The notes: generated from the sequence alone by a model not told the origin. 64,000 nucleotides of DNA from Flavobacterium channae (GCF_021172165.1 NZ_CP089096.1:2542001-2606000), one strand, 5' to 3'; shown: positions 17,594-26,998, counted from the first letter of the stretch. Numbers and translations are program-made.

Positions 17594-20005
17594 ATGTTAA
17601 AGTGGTTGAGCACTAGTTTTTGGAATTATATAGCCGGTAAAATTTTAAGAAATCGCGTTTTTCTTTTAATCCTTATTTTACTTTTCACCATATTCATGGG
17701 GTTTCAATGGAAAAACATGCGTTTTACCTTTACCGAAGCCAATTTATTACCTGATGATCACGAAGTAAATATTCAGTACAATTCGTTTCTAGAGAAATTT
17801 GGAGAAGAAGGAAATCTTGTAGTTCTTGGATTTAAAGACAAAAACTTTTTTAATGAGAAAAACTACAGAGCTTGGGAAAAATTTACAGCTGATATTAAGA
17901 AAGACAAGTCAACCGAACTAACGCTTTCAATTGAAGATTTACAAGTTTTAGAAAAAGACACTGTTGCAAAAAAATTCAAGTTAGTTTCTTTCATCAATAA
18001 TGATAGTATTTCTGACACCTATTTAAAAGAAAAGGAAAAAGAGTTTTTCAACGATTTACCTTTCTATGAAGGTATGCTGTTCAATAAAGAAAGTGGAGCA
18101 GTGCGTTTTGCTATTTACATGGATAAAAAAATTGTAAACACGCCAGCAAGAAAACAATTTATTGAAAAACATCTTAACCAAGACAGAATTAACGCCTTCG
18201 AAAAAGAAACCGGATTAGATCTTCGTGTTTCTGGAATGCCCTATATTAGAACACTGAATGCTAATAGTATTATTAGTGAAATTGGATTGTTCGTTGGTGC
18301 AGCACTAGGAATTACTTCATTACTATTCTTTTTCTTTTTTAGAAGTTTCAGAGCTACCATGGTTTCCATGTTTGTGGTAATTATTGGAGTAATGTGGTCG
18401 TTTGGAACACTAGGTTTGTTACATTATGAAATAACCGTTTTAACAGCAATTATTCCTCCATTAATCATTGTTATCGGAATTCCTAACTGTATTTTCCTTA
18501 TCAACAAATACCAGCAAGAAATTAAAAATCACGGAAATAAAGCCAAATCCTTACAAAGGGTAATCTCTAAAGTAGGAAATGCTACTTTAATGACGAATTT
18601 AACTACTGCTGCTGGTTTTGGAACATTCATTTTTACAGATAGTAAATTATTGAAAGAATTTGGAATTGTAGCTTCATTAAACATTGTTTTCTTATTTATA
18701 CTTTGTTTAATTATCATTCCAATTGTTTACAGTTATATGCCAATGCCTAAGGAAAAACATTTAGCTCATCTTGGCAAAAACTACATGGCAACTTTCATGA
18801 ATTGGATTGAAAACACGATTAGACATCACCGAGTTGCTGTTTTTTCAACAGCCATTGGGATTTTAGTGATGGGAATTATTGGAATTTATCAAATTAAAAT
18901 TTCAGGAAGTATTATTGAAGATATGCCGAAAAAGGCTCCTTTTTACAAAGACATTTTATTCTATGAAAAGGAATTTGATGGTGTTATGCCATTAGAAATT
19001 GTGATTGATACTAAAAAACCTAAAGGAGCTTTAAAATCAGTAACATTAAAACGAATAGAAGAACTTCAAGAAACCATTGAAGAAATTCCTGAATTATCTA
19101 AACCTGTTTCTATTGTTAATTTAGTCAAATATTCAAAACAAGCTTACTATAACGGAAATCCTGAATATTACGAATTACCTACCAAACAAGAAGAAGCTTT
19201 CATTTTATCGTACATAAAAAATTCGACTAAAAAAGGAAACGAGAATATGCTGAAAAGCTATGTTGATAGTACTGGGCAATATGCTCGCATCACAACTTTT
19301 ATGCGAGATATTGGTACGGACAAAATGCAAAAAATTGAAGAACGTTTACAAGACAAAATCAATCACATTTTCCCAAAAGAACGCTACGAAGTTTCACTAA
19401 CAGGAAAAGCTTATGTTTTTGAAAAAGGAACCCATTATTTAATTGACAATTTAGTACAATCGCTAATTTTTGCTATTGTTCTAATTTCGCTATTAATGGC
19501 ATATATGTTCCGTTCTTTCAAGATGATAGTTGTATCATTATTACCAAATATTTTACCTTTAGTTATGACTGCTGGATTGATGGGTTATTTTGGAATCCCA
19601 ATTAAACCATCTACCATATTAGTATTTAGTATTGCGTTTGGAATATCGGTGGATGATACGATCCACTTTTTGGCGAAATACCGTCAAGAGTTAAAAGCTA
19701 ACGATTGGAAAATAAAACGATCTGTTTACGCTACACTAAAAGAAGCAGGAATTAGTATGTTTTACACTTCAGTAGTGTTGTTCTTTGGATTCTCAGTATT
19801 TACATTATCTAGCTTTGGCGGAACTGTTGCATTAGGAGGATTAGTTGCCACAACCTTGTTATTTGCCATGTTATCTAATTTAATTCTATTACCAGCATTG
19901 TTACTTTCGTTAGATAAAACGATTGCTAACCAACAAGAATTTTTAGAACCAACATTAGATATTTTAGCAGAAGATATTGAAGAAGAAAATTCAAACGAGA
20001 AATAG
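17594..20005 (+). CDS. RND-superfamily MMPL/SSD-type exporter
   Basis: An 803-residue inner-membrane transporter with the pattern of the MMPL/HAE3 branch. The first transmembrane helix (about residues 20-40) is followed by a periplasmic loop. Then come five helices of a sterol-sensing-like domain (about 225-385), a second helix (about 415-435), a second loop and five more helices ending near 780. The motif GISVDDTIHFLAKY (about 683-696) carries the paired Asp residues typical of proton-coupled RND pumps. Likely cargo is hydrophobic (lipid or pigment), but this is not shown. The acidic C terminus is cytoplasmic. asnS follows with its own promoter. Confidence 0.85.
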   Translation: MLKWLSTSFWNYIAGKILRNRVFLLILILLFTIFMGFQWKNMRFTFTEANLLPDDHEVNIQYNSFLEKFGEEGNLVVLGFKDKNFFNEKNYRAWEKFTADIKKDKSTELTLSIEDLQVLEKDTVAKKFKLVSFINNDSISDTYLKEKEKEFFNDLPFYEGMLFNKESGAVRFAIYMDKKIVNTPARKQFIEKHLNQDRINAFEKETGLDLRVSGMPYIRTLNANSIISEIGLFVGAALGITSLLFFFFFRSFRATMVSMFVVIIGVMWSFGTLGLLHYEITVLTAIIPPLIIVIGIPNCIFLINKYQQEIKNHGNKAKSLQRVISKVGNATLMTNLTTAAGFGTFIFTDSKLLKEFGIVASLNIVFLFILCLIIIPIVYSYMPMPKEKHLAHLGKNYMATFMNWIENTIRHHRVAVFSTAIGILVMGIIGIYQIKISGSIIEDMPKKAPFYKDILFYEKEFDGVMPLEIVIDTKKPKGALKSVTLKRIEELQETIEEIPELSKPVSIVNLVKYSKQAYYNGNPEYYELPTKQEEAFILSYIKNSTKKGNENMLKSYVDSTGQYARITTFMRDIGTDKMQKIEERLQDKINHIFPKERYEVSLTGKAYVFEKGTHYLIDNLVQSLIFAIVLISLLMAYMFRSFKMIVVSLLPNILPLVMTAGLMGYFGIPIKPSTILVFSIAFGISVDDTIHFLAKYRQELKANDWKIKRSVYATLKEAGISMFYTSVVLFFGFSVFTLSSFGGTVALGGLVATTLLFAMLSNLILLPALLLSLDKTIANQQEFLEPTLDILAEDIEEENSNEK

Positions 20006-20013
20006 TATATTTG
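20006..20013 (+). promoter_or_regulatory. asnS promoter -7 element
   Basis: TATATTTG directly after the MMPL stop codon, 21 bases before the asnS ATG. Confidence 0.6.
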
Positions 20014-20034
20014 CATTATAAATCATAAATCGAA

Positions 20035-21483
20035 ATGAAACACTCAAAAGTCATAGACCTTTTAAACAGCACAAAAACATTACATGAAGTAACAGCAAAA
20101 GGTTGGGTTAGAACATTTAGAAACAATCAATTTATTGCGTTGAACGATGGTTCGACTATTCATAATATTCAGTGTGTGGTAGATTTTGAAAACACACCTG
20201 ACGAAACCTTAAAAAGAATTACAACCGGGGCCGCTATTTGCGTTACAGGAACTTTGGCAGAAAGCCGTGGTGCTGGACAAAAAGTAGAAATTCAAGTAAC
20301 GAAATTAGAGATTTTAGGCGATAGCGATGCAGAGAAATTCCCAATGCAACCTAAAAAACACTCGTTAGAATTTTTACGCGAAAATGCTCATTTACGTGTA
20401 AGAACGAATGCTTTTGGAGCAATAATGCGTGTGCGTTCAACTTTAGCGTTTGCAGTACACCAATATTTTCAAGAAAAAGGATTTTTCTATGTAAATACGC
20501 CTATCATCACAGGTTCTGATGCTGAAGGTGCTGGAGAAATGTTCCAAGTAACTTCTTTACCAATTGACGGTTCGGCTCCAAGAAACGAAGACGGAAGCAT
20601 CAACTACAAAGAAGATTTCTTCGGAAAACAAACCAACTTAACCGTTTCTGGACAATTAGAAGGCGAAACTTTTGCTATGGCATTAGGTCAAATCTATACG
20701 TTTGGACCAACATTCCGTGCAGAAAATTCAAACACTTCTCGTCACTTAGCGGAGTTTTGGATGATTGAACCAGAAGTGGCTTTCAATGATTTAGCGGATA
20801 ACATGGATTTGGCTGAAGATTTCATCAAATACGTTATCAAATATACGGTTGATAAATGTGGCGATGATTTAAAATTCTTAGAAGCAAGACTTTTAGAAGA
20901 AGAAAAATCAAAACCACAAGCAGATAGAAGCGAAATGACGTTGTTAGAAAAATTAAGTTTTGTACTTGATAACAACTTCAAACGTGTTTCTTATACAGAA
21001 GCAATTGATATTTTAAAAGATTCAACACCAAATAAAAAGAAAAAATTTCAATATATCATTAACGAATGGGGTGCTGATTTACAAAGTGAGCACGAACGTT
21101 TCTTAGTAGAAAAACACTTTAAATGTCCGGTAATTTTATTTGATTATCCCGCAAAAATTAAAGCGTTTTACATGCGTTTGAACGACAACACTGAACCAGG
21201 AAAAGAAACTGTAAGAGCCATGGATATCTTATTCCCAGGAATTGGAGAAATCGTTGGAGGTTCTCAAAGAGAAGAGCGTTACGATGTACTTGTAGAAAAA
21301 ATGAAAGCCTTAGGAATCGATGAAGAAGAACTTTGGTGGTATTTAGATACTAGAAGATTCGGATCTGCTGTTCACTCAGGATTCGGATTAGGATTTGAAA
21401 GATTAGTGCTTTTTGTAACTGGTATGGGTAACATTAGAGACGTAATTCCTTTCCCAAGAACACCACAAAACGCAGAATTTTAG
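20035..21483 (+). CDS. asnS: Asparaginyl-tRNA synthetase
   Basis: A 482-residue class IIb aminoacyl-tRNA synthetase. An N-terminal OB fold binds the anticodon (about residues 15-110, [17 protein letters not shown]). The catalytic domain has motif 2 around [22 protein letters not shown] (positions about 225-246) and motif 3 [12 protein letters not shown] near the C terminus. The cell therefore charges tRNA-Asn directly. A hairpin-rich 94-base spacer separates it from rpoN. Confidence 0.97.
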   Translation: MKHSKVIDLLNSTKTLHEVTAKGWVRTFRNNQFIALNDGSTIHNIQCVVDFENTPDETLKRITTGAAICVTGTLAESRGAGQKVEIQVTKLEILGDSDAEKFPMQPKKHSLEFLRENAHLRVRTNAFGAIMRVRSTLAFAVHQYFQEKGFFYVNTPIITGSDAEGAGEMFQVTSLPIDGSAPRNEDGSINYKEDFFGKQTNLTVSGQLEGETFAMALGQIYTFGPTFRAENSNTSRHLAEFWMIEPEVAFNDLADNMDLAEDFIKYVIKYTVDKCGDDLKFLEARLLEEEKSKPQADRSEMTLLEKLSFVLDNNFKRVSYTEAIDILKDSTPNKKKKFQYIINEWGADLQSEHERFLVEKHFKCPVILFDYPAKIKAFYMRLNDNTEPGKETVRAMDILFPGIGEIVGGSQREERYDVLVEKMKALGIDEEELWWYLDTRRFGSAVHSGFGLGFERLVLFVTGMGNIRDVIPFPRTPQNAEF

Positions 21484-21490
21484 AATCTTG

Positions 21491-21559
21491 TTAAATTGTT
21501 TAACTGTCGATGTATTAAATAGTAAATTTAATAAACAATTAAACAGTTAAACGATTAAA
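21491..21559. repeat. Nested inverted repeat between asnS and rpoN
   Basis: The outer arms TTAAATTGTTTAACTGT (21491-21507) and ACAGTTAAACGATTAAA (21543-21559) pair at 15 of 17 positions. The inner arms TATTAAAT (21513-21520) and ATTTAATA (21526-21533) pair perfectly. Together they could fold the whole 69-base spacer into one long hairpin. It may be a terminator without a T run, an mRNA stability element, or a remnant of a dispersed repeat. Confidence 0.5.
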
Positions 21560-21577
21560 TCAATTAAACAAACATTA

Positions 21578-23041
21578 ATGTTAAAACACAGTTTACAATT
21601 CAAATTATCTCAAAAATTATCGCCTCAACAAATTCAGTTGATGAAGTTAATTCAATTGCCTACGCAAGCTTTTGAGCAACGTCTTCAGGAAGAATTAGTA
21701 GAGAATCCTGCTTTGGAAGAAAGTAGCAAGGAAGATAATTACGATTTAGATGATTATGGAAGTGATACTGATGATTACGACGATTACGATAACGAACACA
21801 TCGATACAGGCGACATCAACATTGACGAATATTTAAGCAATGACGAAACGCCAGATTATAAATATCAAACCAACAATTACAGCGATGACGATGAAGACAA
21901 AACGATGCCCTTTGCGGCTCCAGTAAGTTTTCATCAAGATTTAATCAATCAGTTGAATACTTTTATTTTAACTGATGAGGAACGAGACATTGCTGAGTTT
22001 TTAGTAGGAAGTATCGATGATATGGGCTATATCAGAAGAAGCATTCAAGATATTGTGGATGATATGGCTTTCACTCAAGGTATTTATACCGACGAGCCAA
22101 CAGTAGAACGCATCTTACATTTGGTTCAAGACTTAGAACCTGCAGGTGTTGGTGCTCGCGATTTACAAGAATGTTTGTTGTTACAATTAAAACACAAAAC
22201 GCCATCGGATTCGATTGCTTTAGCTATTAATGTGATTGAACAACAATTTGATGCTTTTACCAAAAAACATTACGATAAATTGTTACAAAAATTTGACGTT
22301 TCGCAACAACAACTGCGCAAAGCTATTGACGAAATTGAAAAACTAAATCCGAAACCAGGAGGAAGTTTCGACGGTAATCAAAAAGCTGTAGAACATATTG
22401 TTCCTGATTTTACTATTCGAATTGTTGATGGCGAACTAGAACTTTCGTTAAACGGAAGAAACGCTCCAGAATTGCACGTTTCTAAAGATTATCAAGAAAT
22501 GTTGCAGAGTTATAAAGACACTTCTGAAAAATCGAGTTCGCAGAAAGATGCAGTTCAATTTATCAAGCAAAAATTAGATTCGGCAAAATGGTTCATTGAT
22601 GCGATTAAACAACGTCAGGAAACATTGTATGTGACCATGAATGCGATAATGTTTTATCAGCAAGAATACTTTTTAGAAGGAGAAGAAACCAAACTTCGTC
22701 CGATGATTCTAAAAGACATTGCCGATATGGTTGGTTTAGATATTTCAACGGTTTCGCGTGTTGCCAATAGCAAATATGTTGATACGCCATACGGAACAAA
22801 ACTAATCAAAGAATTCTTTAGTGAATCGATGACAAACGATCAAGGTGAAGAAGTATCAACAATCGAAATTAAAAATATCTTACAACAAGTTATTTCGGAA
22901 GAAGATAAAAGAAAACCTTTACCAGATGATCAGTTAGCGGAAATTTTGAAAGAAAGAGGTTATCCAATTGCTAGAAGAACCATCGCAAAATACCGCGAAC
23001 AACTAGATATTCCAGTAGCGCGTTTGAGAAAAAAAATCTAA
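21578..23041 (+). CDS. rpoN: RNA polymerase sigma-54 factor
   Basis: A 487-residue sigma-54. Region I is the Gln/Leu-rich start (SLQFKLSQKLSPQQIQLMKLIQLP). Region II is a very acidic, Asp/Tyr-rich linker (about residues 48-108). Core-binding and DNA-binding domains follow, and the C-terminal RpoN box appears as ARRTIAKYRE (about 467-476). Sigma-54 needs an enhancer-binding ATPase for open-complex formation; none is encoded in this window. It follows asnS without a clear promoter, and the next gene begins four bases after its stop. Confidence 0.96.
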   Translation: MLKHSLQFKLSQKLSPQQIQLMKLIQLPTQAFEQRLQEELVENPALEESSKEDNYDLDDYGSDTDDYDDYDNEHIDTGDINIDEYLSNDETPDYKYQTNNYSDDDEDKTMPFAAPVSFHQDLINQLNTFILTDEERDIAEFLVGSIDDMGYIRRSIQDIVDDMAFTQGIYTDEPTVERILHLVQDLEPAGVGARDLQECLLLQLKHKTPSDSIALAINVIEQQFDAFTKKHYDKLLQKFDVSQQQLRKAIDEIEKLNPKPGGSFDGNQKAVEHIVPDFTIRIVDGELELSLNGRNAPELHVSKDYQEMLQSYKDTSEKSSSQKDAVQFIKQKLDSAKWFIDAIKQRQETLYVTMNAIMFYQQEYFLEGEETKLRPMILKDIADMVGLDISTVSRVANSKYVDTPYGTKLIKEFFSESMTNDQGEEVSTIEIKNILQQVISEEDKRKPLPDDQLAEILKERGYPIARRTIAKYREQLDIPVARLRKKI

Positions 23042-23045
23042 GAAT

Positions 23046-23657
23046 ATGGATTTAAAAAAAATATTACCTGTTTTTTCCTATATTTTTCATCCCATATTTG
23101 TTTCCTTATATGGAACGCTTTTCTTCTTTTTAATCGCGAGTCCATTTTTTTATAATTCACAAATATTAGTTACACTAATTCAAGTAACAATATTAACCTT
23201 GCTTCTACCTTTGTCGATGTATTTTTTATTTCGCTCATTAGGTGTAGTTACTTCCTTTACGGAAGCCAGCATTAGTGAAAGAAAAATGCCAATTGCCGTT
23301 CAAGCAATATTATTATTTGTGTTAATCCAATTTAGTGTTTCAAGAGATACTGTTGCCGAGCTCTATTTCTTTTTCCTTGGCGGATTAATAAGCAGTATTA
23401 TCGTTTTAGCAGCTGTTTTATTAAAATTCAAAGCTAGTTTGCACATGATAGGAATAAGTGCTTTAACATGCTTTATTTATGGTTTGAGCATGTATTATCA
23501 ATTACCGTTTGTAAACCTAACTGCTTTTTGTATAGTTTGTGTTGGATTAGTTGCTTCTTCTCGATTGTATATGAAAGCGCATACATACACAGAACTTATT
23601 GCTGGTATCTTAATTGGTGCTGCACCACAAGTTTTTTTATATCAGTATTGGTTATAA
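23046..23657 (+). CDS. Polytopic membrane protein, PAP2-like
   Basis: A 203-residue protein made almost wholly of hydrophobic helices, about six. The C-terminal segment SSRLYMKAHTYTELIAGILIG resembles the third PAP2 phosphatase motif (Ser-Arg ... His ... Glu/Asp ... Ala-Gly), and KASLHM resembles the first half of the central motif. Some consensus residues are missing, so catalytic activity is uncertain. It is translationally close to rpoN (four-base gap) and converges with the outer-membrane barrel gene, overlapping it by six bases. Confidence 0.6.
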   Translation: MDLKKILPVFSYIFHPIFVSLYGTLFFFLIASPFFYNSQILVTLIQVTILTLLLPLSMYFLFRSLGVVTSFTEASISERKMPIAVQAILLFVLIQFSVSRDTVAELYFFFLGGLISSIIVLAAVLLKFKASLHMIGISALTCFIYGLSMYYQLPFVNLTAFCIVCVGLVASSRLYMKAHTYTELIAGILIGAAPQVFLYQYWL

Positions 23658-24311
23658 AATATAAAAAATCAATCCTATTTTTAAGGTAGTAACTTTATTT
23701 TCTGCAGCCGTTTTATCTTTATCAAAAAACGGATTTAAACCATAATGAATGTAAGCATTCCATGTATTGAATCCAAAACTTAGATAGGTAGCGTATTGAA
23801 ATTTATTTAAAATAACGTTGATGTTTTCATCCCCAGAACCAATAGCGCCTTCATATTCGAAGTTTCCATTAATTAAATAGCTCATCATAAAACCCCCATA
23901 AATACGCCAAAATTTATGACTTTCTGGTGTTGCATTTCGCCAACGAACTTCAATAGGAAAATCTAAATAATGAAGTAGCATTCTACTTTTAACAACTGTA
24001 GTTGAAGTACTCGTAGATACAGAGGATAAATCGATATTTTGCTTCAAATCGTTAAACGAATAACCAATTCCAGGAGCAATAGACCAATGTCTGTTTTTAG
24101 TAAAAGGAAAATCTCTCAAAAATCCACCTGATAAACCAGTAGAAAAAGAATACTGACTAAAATTGTCAGGCGTTTTTTGAAGAAAATTATAAGAAACAGA
24201 AATATAAAATTGATCCTCACGAAACAAAGAATCAACAACGGGTTTATTCTCTGATTGTGAAAAACCAATTATAGAAAAAAATAGAAAAAAAAGAGATCTA
24301 AATTGTCGCAT
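23652..24311 (-). CDS. Outer-membrane beta-barrel protein, PorT-family-like
   Basis: A 219-residue protein with a signal peptide (about residues 1-18, ending IGFSQ). About eight amphipathic strands follow, with aromatic girdles (QFYISVSYNF, HWSIAPGIGYSF, LDFPIEVRWR, TLKIGLIFYIL at the C terminus). The small barrel resembles the PorT-family group. It is probably not the dedicated T9SS PorT, because the context is the ExbB/ExbD cluster. It lies downstream of exbD and past an imperfect terminator hairpin, so it could be expressed by read-through. Confidence 0.65.
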   Translation of the reverse strand: MRQFRSLFFLFFSIIGFSQSENKPVVDSLFREDQFYISVSYNFLQKTPDNFSQYSFSTGLSGGFLRDFPFTKNRHWSIAPGIGYSFNDLKQNIDLSSVSTSTSTTVVKSRMLLHYLDFPIEVRWRNATPESHKFWRIYGGFMMSYLINGNFEYEGAIGSGDENINVILNKFQYATYLSFGFNTWNAYIHYGLNPFFDKDKTAAENKVTTLKIGLIFYIL

Positions 24312-24334
24312 TAATTTTTTTTATAAAAATAATA

Positions 24335-24366
24335 AAAAAGGCACGCTAATGCGTACCTTTTTTTAT
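24335..24366. terminator. Imperfect terminator after the exbB-exbD operon
   Basis: AAAAAGGCACGC and GCGTACCTTTTT flank a TAAT loop with a single C-A mismatch. The A and T runs on the two sides would let it work in either direction. Confidence 0.6.
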
Positions 24367-24380
24367 TTATGAAATTTATA

Positions 24381-24854
24381 CTATTCAACAGGATTTCCTT
24401 GTGCAGTAGTATAATTTACTTTCAATTGATTAATCTTACGCAACTCTAATTTGATTGCACTTACTAATCCCATCTTAACTTGTTTGTCAATTTTTAAGGA
24501 TGCAGTAAGGTATTTTTCGTCTTCAGAATTACGTTGTGCTCTTTCAGAAATAATAAAATTTCTTATTTCAGCAGGTGAAGCCATTTTATCAGCTAATTGT
24601 ATACGGTCAGAAGCACCTAAAGTAGCGCGATATCTCTCGCTTGGTTTTCCTGCATAGATATACATAACATATTGTTTCTTATGTAATTTAGCTGTTTGAT
24701 TTGCTTTAGGTAGTGTATTTTCAATTTTCAAGTCACTATCTTTCATTGTAGTAGCAGTCATGAAGAAGAACAAAAGCATAAATACAATATCTGGCAAAGA
24801 TGCAGTTGAAATAGCAGGAAGATCACCCGATTTTTTCTTTTTAAATTTAGACAT
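24381..24854 (-). CDS. exbD: ExbD/TolR biopolymer transport protein
   Basis: A 157-residue protein. It has a short cytoplasmic start, one transmembrane helix (about residues 18-38, SLPDIVFMLLFFFMT) with the Asp expected to carry protons, and a periplasmic domain. Together with ExbB it forms the proton-driven motor that energises TonB-dependent outer-membrane transport. It is the last gene of the operon exbB, membrane protein, exbD, exbD. Having two different exbD genes in a row is normal in Flavobacteriaceae. Confidence 0.9.
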   Translation of the reverse strand: MSKFKKKKSGDLPAISTASLPDIVFMLLFFFMTATTMKDSDLKIENTLPKANQTAKLHKKQYVMYIYAGKPSERYRATLGASDRIQLADKMASPAEIRNFIISERAQRNSEDEKYLTASLKIDKQVKMGLVSAIKLELRKINQLKVNYTTAQGNPVE

Positions 24855-24875
24855 ACTTTCTTAATATTATATTAA

Positions 24876-25490
24876 TTATTTTTTTGGTTCTGCTTCTGAA
24901 AGTCTCATTGGAAATAATTCTTGAATTTTTTCCACTTTCGGTTTCAAATCCTCTACTAAACCTTCGGTTGCTTTAGAAGCTGGATCATTATAAATGTATT
25001 CCATTTCTGTAAAAGTCATACCGTAACGTCTCTTACATTCTCTATCTCTTAAAAAGTTATAAGCTGCAACTAATTCGTTTTGAACAGCAATATACATTTC
25101 GTAAGATGTTTGCCCGTCGTTATTTAAGGAAATTACTGCATCACCAGGACTATCTGATGAATTAGGATCTTTTTTCCCATTACAATAAGCACAACTACCA
25201 TTACCATTATTTTCAAGAAACTCAATAGCAGTTTGTCTTAAATCTTTAAGTTCAACTATCTTCTCTTCAACAAGAAGTTGGTTGTCTTTATTAACCAAAA
25301 CTGTTAAAATGTTTCTTTCATTAATAGGCGGAACAGGTGGGTTTTCTTCCCAACGAGGCAAGAGTCTGTTAATCCCTTGGTCAACTCCAATAGTTGTAGT
25401 TACCAAGAAGAAAATCAAAAGTAAGAAAGCAATATCTGCCATAGAACCGGCATTTACTTCAGGTGGTAAACCTCTTCCTTTTCTAGCCAT
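24876..25490 (-). CDS. exbD: ExbD/TolR protein with cysteine-containing periplasmic insert
   Basis: A 204-residue protein. The N-terminal helix (about residues 17-38, SMADIAFLLLIFFLVTTTIG) holds the ExbD aspartate. The periplasmic part is longer than in the neighbouring ExbD. It contains an insert with CAYC at residues 100-103, a further Cys near residue 152, and a Lys/Glu-rich tail. Whether the CxxC pair forms a disulfide or binds metal is not known. It starts two bases after the stop of the small membrane protein gene upstream, so they are translationally coupled. Confidence 0.88.
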   Translation of the reverse strand: MARKGRGLPPEVNAGSMADIAFLLLIFFLVTTTIGVDQGINRLLPRWEENPPVPPINERNILTVLVNKDNQLLVEEKIVELKDLRQTAIEFLENNGNGSCAYCNGKKDPNSSDSPGDAVISLNNDGQTSYEMYIAVQNELVAAYNFLRDRECKRRYGMTFTEMEYIYNDPASKATEGLVEDLKPKVEKIQELFPMRLSEAEPKK

Positions 25491-25492
25491 AA

Positions 25493-25918
25493 TTATTTTT
25501 TAATTTTGTTAAAACCAGTCCAAACCATAGTTCCAATTGCCGCAACTGCTAACAAATAAAACGTATTTAAACCTGTACTAACCCATTTTGAAGTACTTTC
25601 TGAAGCAATAACCTCGTTTGTAGCAGATTTAACTTCACTACCATCAGCTAAGATGAATGAAACTAATACTACTGCTAAAAATACTCCTGCAGAGATTAAA
25701 GTTTTCTTTAAATTCTCTTTGTGAGAGAATAAGTTCTTAAATACATAAATTAAAACTACTACTACACAAGCAAGTAGAATTACATAAGATAAATATATAA
25801 GAGGAGAGATCCAACTATTGTCTTCGCTATCACTTGTAGCCATTAAGCCTCCTAAGGCAACTAAACTTAATATTGAAATTACAATAGCTGCTATTTTTGT
25901 TACTTTGTGTAAATTCAT
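25493..25918 (-). CDS. Membrane protein of the exb operon
   Basis: A 141-residue protein with four hydrophobic helices (about residues 10-27, 36-58, 72-90, 112-132), a short periplasmic loop after the third helix and a KIKK end. No known domain is recognised. It lies between exbB (20 bases upstream) and the first exbD (two bases downstream). It is probably an accessory part of the ExbB/ExbD motor, but this rests only on position. Confidence 0.7.
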   Translation of the reverse strand: MNLHKVTKIAAIVISILSLVALGGLMATSDSEDNSWISPLIYLSYVILLACVVVVLIYVFKNLFSHKENLKKTLISAGVFLAVVLVSFILADGSEVKSATNEVIASESTSKWVSTGLNTFYLLAVAAIGTMVWTGFNKIKK

Positions 25919-25938
25919 AACAGTTATATATTTATTAA

Positions 25939-26751
25939 TTATTTTTTGCTGTAATCAGATAACATATCAACTAAGCTGATAGATGCATCTTCCATATCAT
26001 TAACGATAGAATCGATTTTTGCAGTGATATAGTTATAGAAAATTTGTAAGATAATAGCAACGATAAGTCCGAATACAGTTGTTAATAAGGCAACTTTAAT
26101 ACCTCCAGCAACTAAAGATGGCTCCATAGATCCTGCAGATTGGATTTGGTCAAACGCCTCGATCATCCCGATTACCGTTCCCATGAATCCTAACATCGGT
26201 GCTAATGCAATAAATAAAGAAATCCAAGAAACGTTTTTCTCTAATTGACCCATTTGAACACCACCATAAGCTACGATAGATTTTTCAGCTGAATCTAAAC
26301 CATGAGAATAACGATCTAAACCTTGGTAGAAAATAGATGCAACTGGTCCAGAAGTATTTCTAGCTACTTCTTTAGCAGCATCAACACCACCTGAATTTAA
26401 AGCACTTTCTACTTCACTAATTAATTTTTTAGAATTTGTAGAAGATAAGTTTAAGTAGATAATTCTCTCGATAGCAATTGCTAAACCTAAAATTAAACAG
26501 ATTAATACAATTCCCATGAAAGCAGGTCCACCTTCAATAAAACGTTTTTTCATTCCTTGAGTGAAAGTAACTTCTTCAGCTGGAGCAGCTTCGTCAGTTG
26601 TTGCAGTAGCTTCATCAGTTGTAGCTTCAGTTGCAGTTGAATCAGCAACTTGTTCTGTAGCAGGAGCTGCCGCTTGAGTTGAATCTTGAGCTTGAACATT
26701 TCCAAAAGTCATAAGCCCCGTGATTGCTAAAATAGAAAATAATCTTTTCAT
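25939..26751 (-). CDS. exbB: MotA/TolQ/ExbB proton channel protein with signal peptide and acidic extension
   Basis: A 270-residue inner-membrane protein. Unlike E. coli ExbB, it begins with a cleavable-looking signal peptide (about residues 1-21, ending VQAQ). A low-complexity Ala/Thr/Glu stretch follows (about 22-62), then three transmembrane helices at about 75-97, 168-195 and 215-245. The conserved block APMLGFMGTVIGMIEAF lies in the second helix. It forms the pentameric stator of the proton motor that powers TonB-dependent transporters. It is the first gene of its operon. Confidence 0.92.
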   Translation of the reverse strand: MKRLFSILAITGLMTFGNVQAQDSTQAAAPATEQVADSTATEATTDEATATTDEAAPAEEVTFTQGMKKRFIEGGPAFMGIVLICLILGLAIAIERIIYLNLSSTNSKKLISEVESALNSGGVDAAKEVARNTSGPVASIFYQGLDRYSHGLDSAEKSIVAYGGVQMGQLEKNVSWISLFIALAPMLGFMGTVIGMIEAFDQIQSAGSMEPSLVAGGIKVALLTTVFGLIVAIILQIFYNYITAKIDSIVNDMEDASISLVDMLSDYSKK

Positions 26752-26835
26752 CGCTTTTGTTCTTAAATTTAATTAGTTAATTGGGTTTAAAGATATAAAA
26801 ATATTTATAAAAAATTTAAAATTAATATCGTTCTG

Positions 26836-26923
26836 CAGAGAGGAAGGGATTCGAACCCTCGATACCCTTGTGGAGTATACACACTTTCCAGGCGTGCGCC
26901 TTCGACCACTCGGCCACCTCTCT
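26836..26923 (-). tRNA. tRNA-Ser(GGA)
   Basis: An 88-base tRNA on the minus strand. The acceptor stem is AGAGAGG/CCTCTCT with discriminator G. The anticodon loop CTGGAAA gives anticodon GGA (reads UCC/UCU). A long variable arm follows, and the T loop is GGTTCGAATCC. The long variable arm and G discriminator confirm serine. CCA is not encoded. Confidence 0.96.
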
Positions 26924-26998
26924 ATCGGCACAATACTCGATTTTAAGGGTGCTAAATAACGCAAAAAATCTCATGTATAAAAATTTTATATGTTATTT

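Noticed and set aside
23652..24311. T9SS component PorT
   Set aside because: The barrel resembles PorT-family proteins, but no other T9SS core gene is nearby and the locus is the ExbB/ExbD cluster.
26773..26964. 63-codon minus-strand open frame
   Set aside because: It is the well-known false peptide made by reading through tRNA-Ser; the tRNA explains the sequence.
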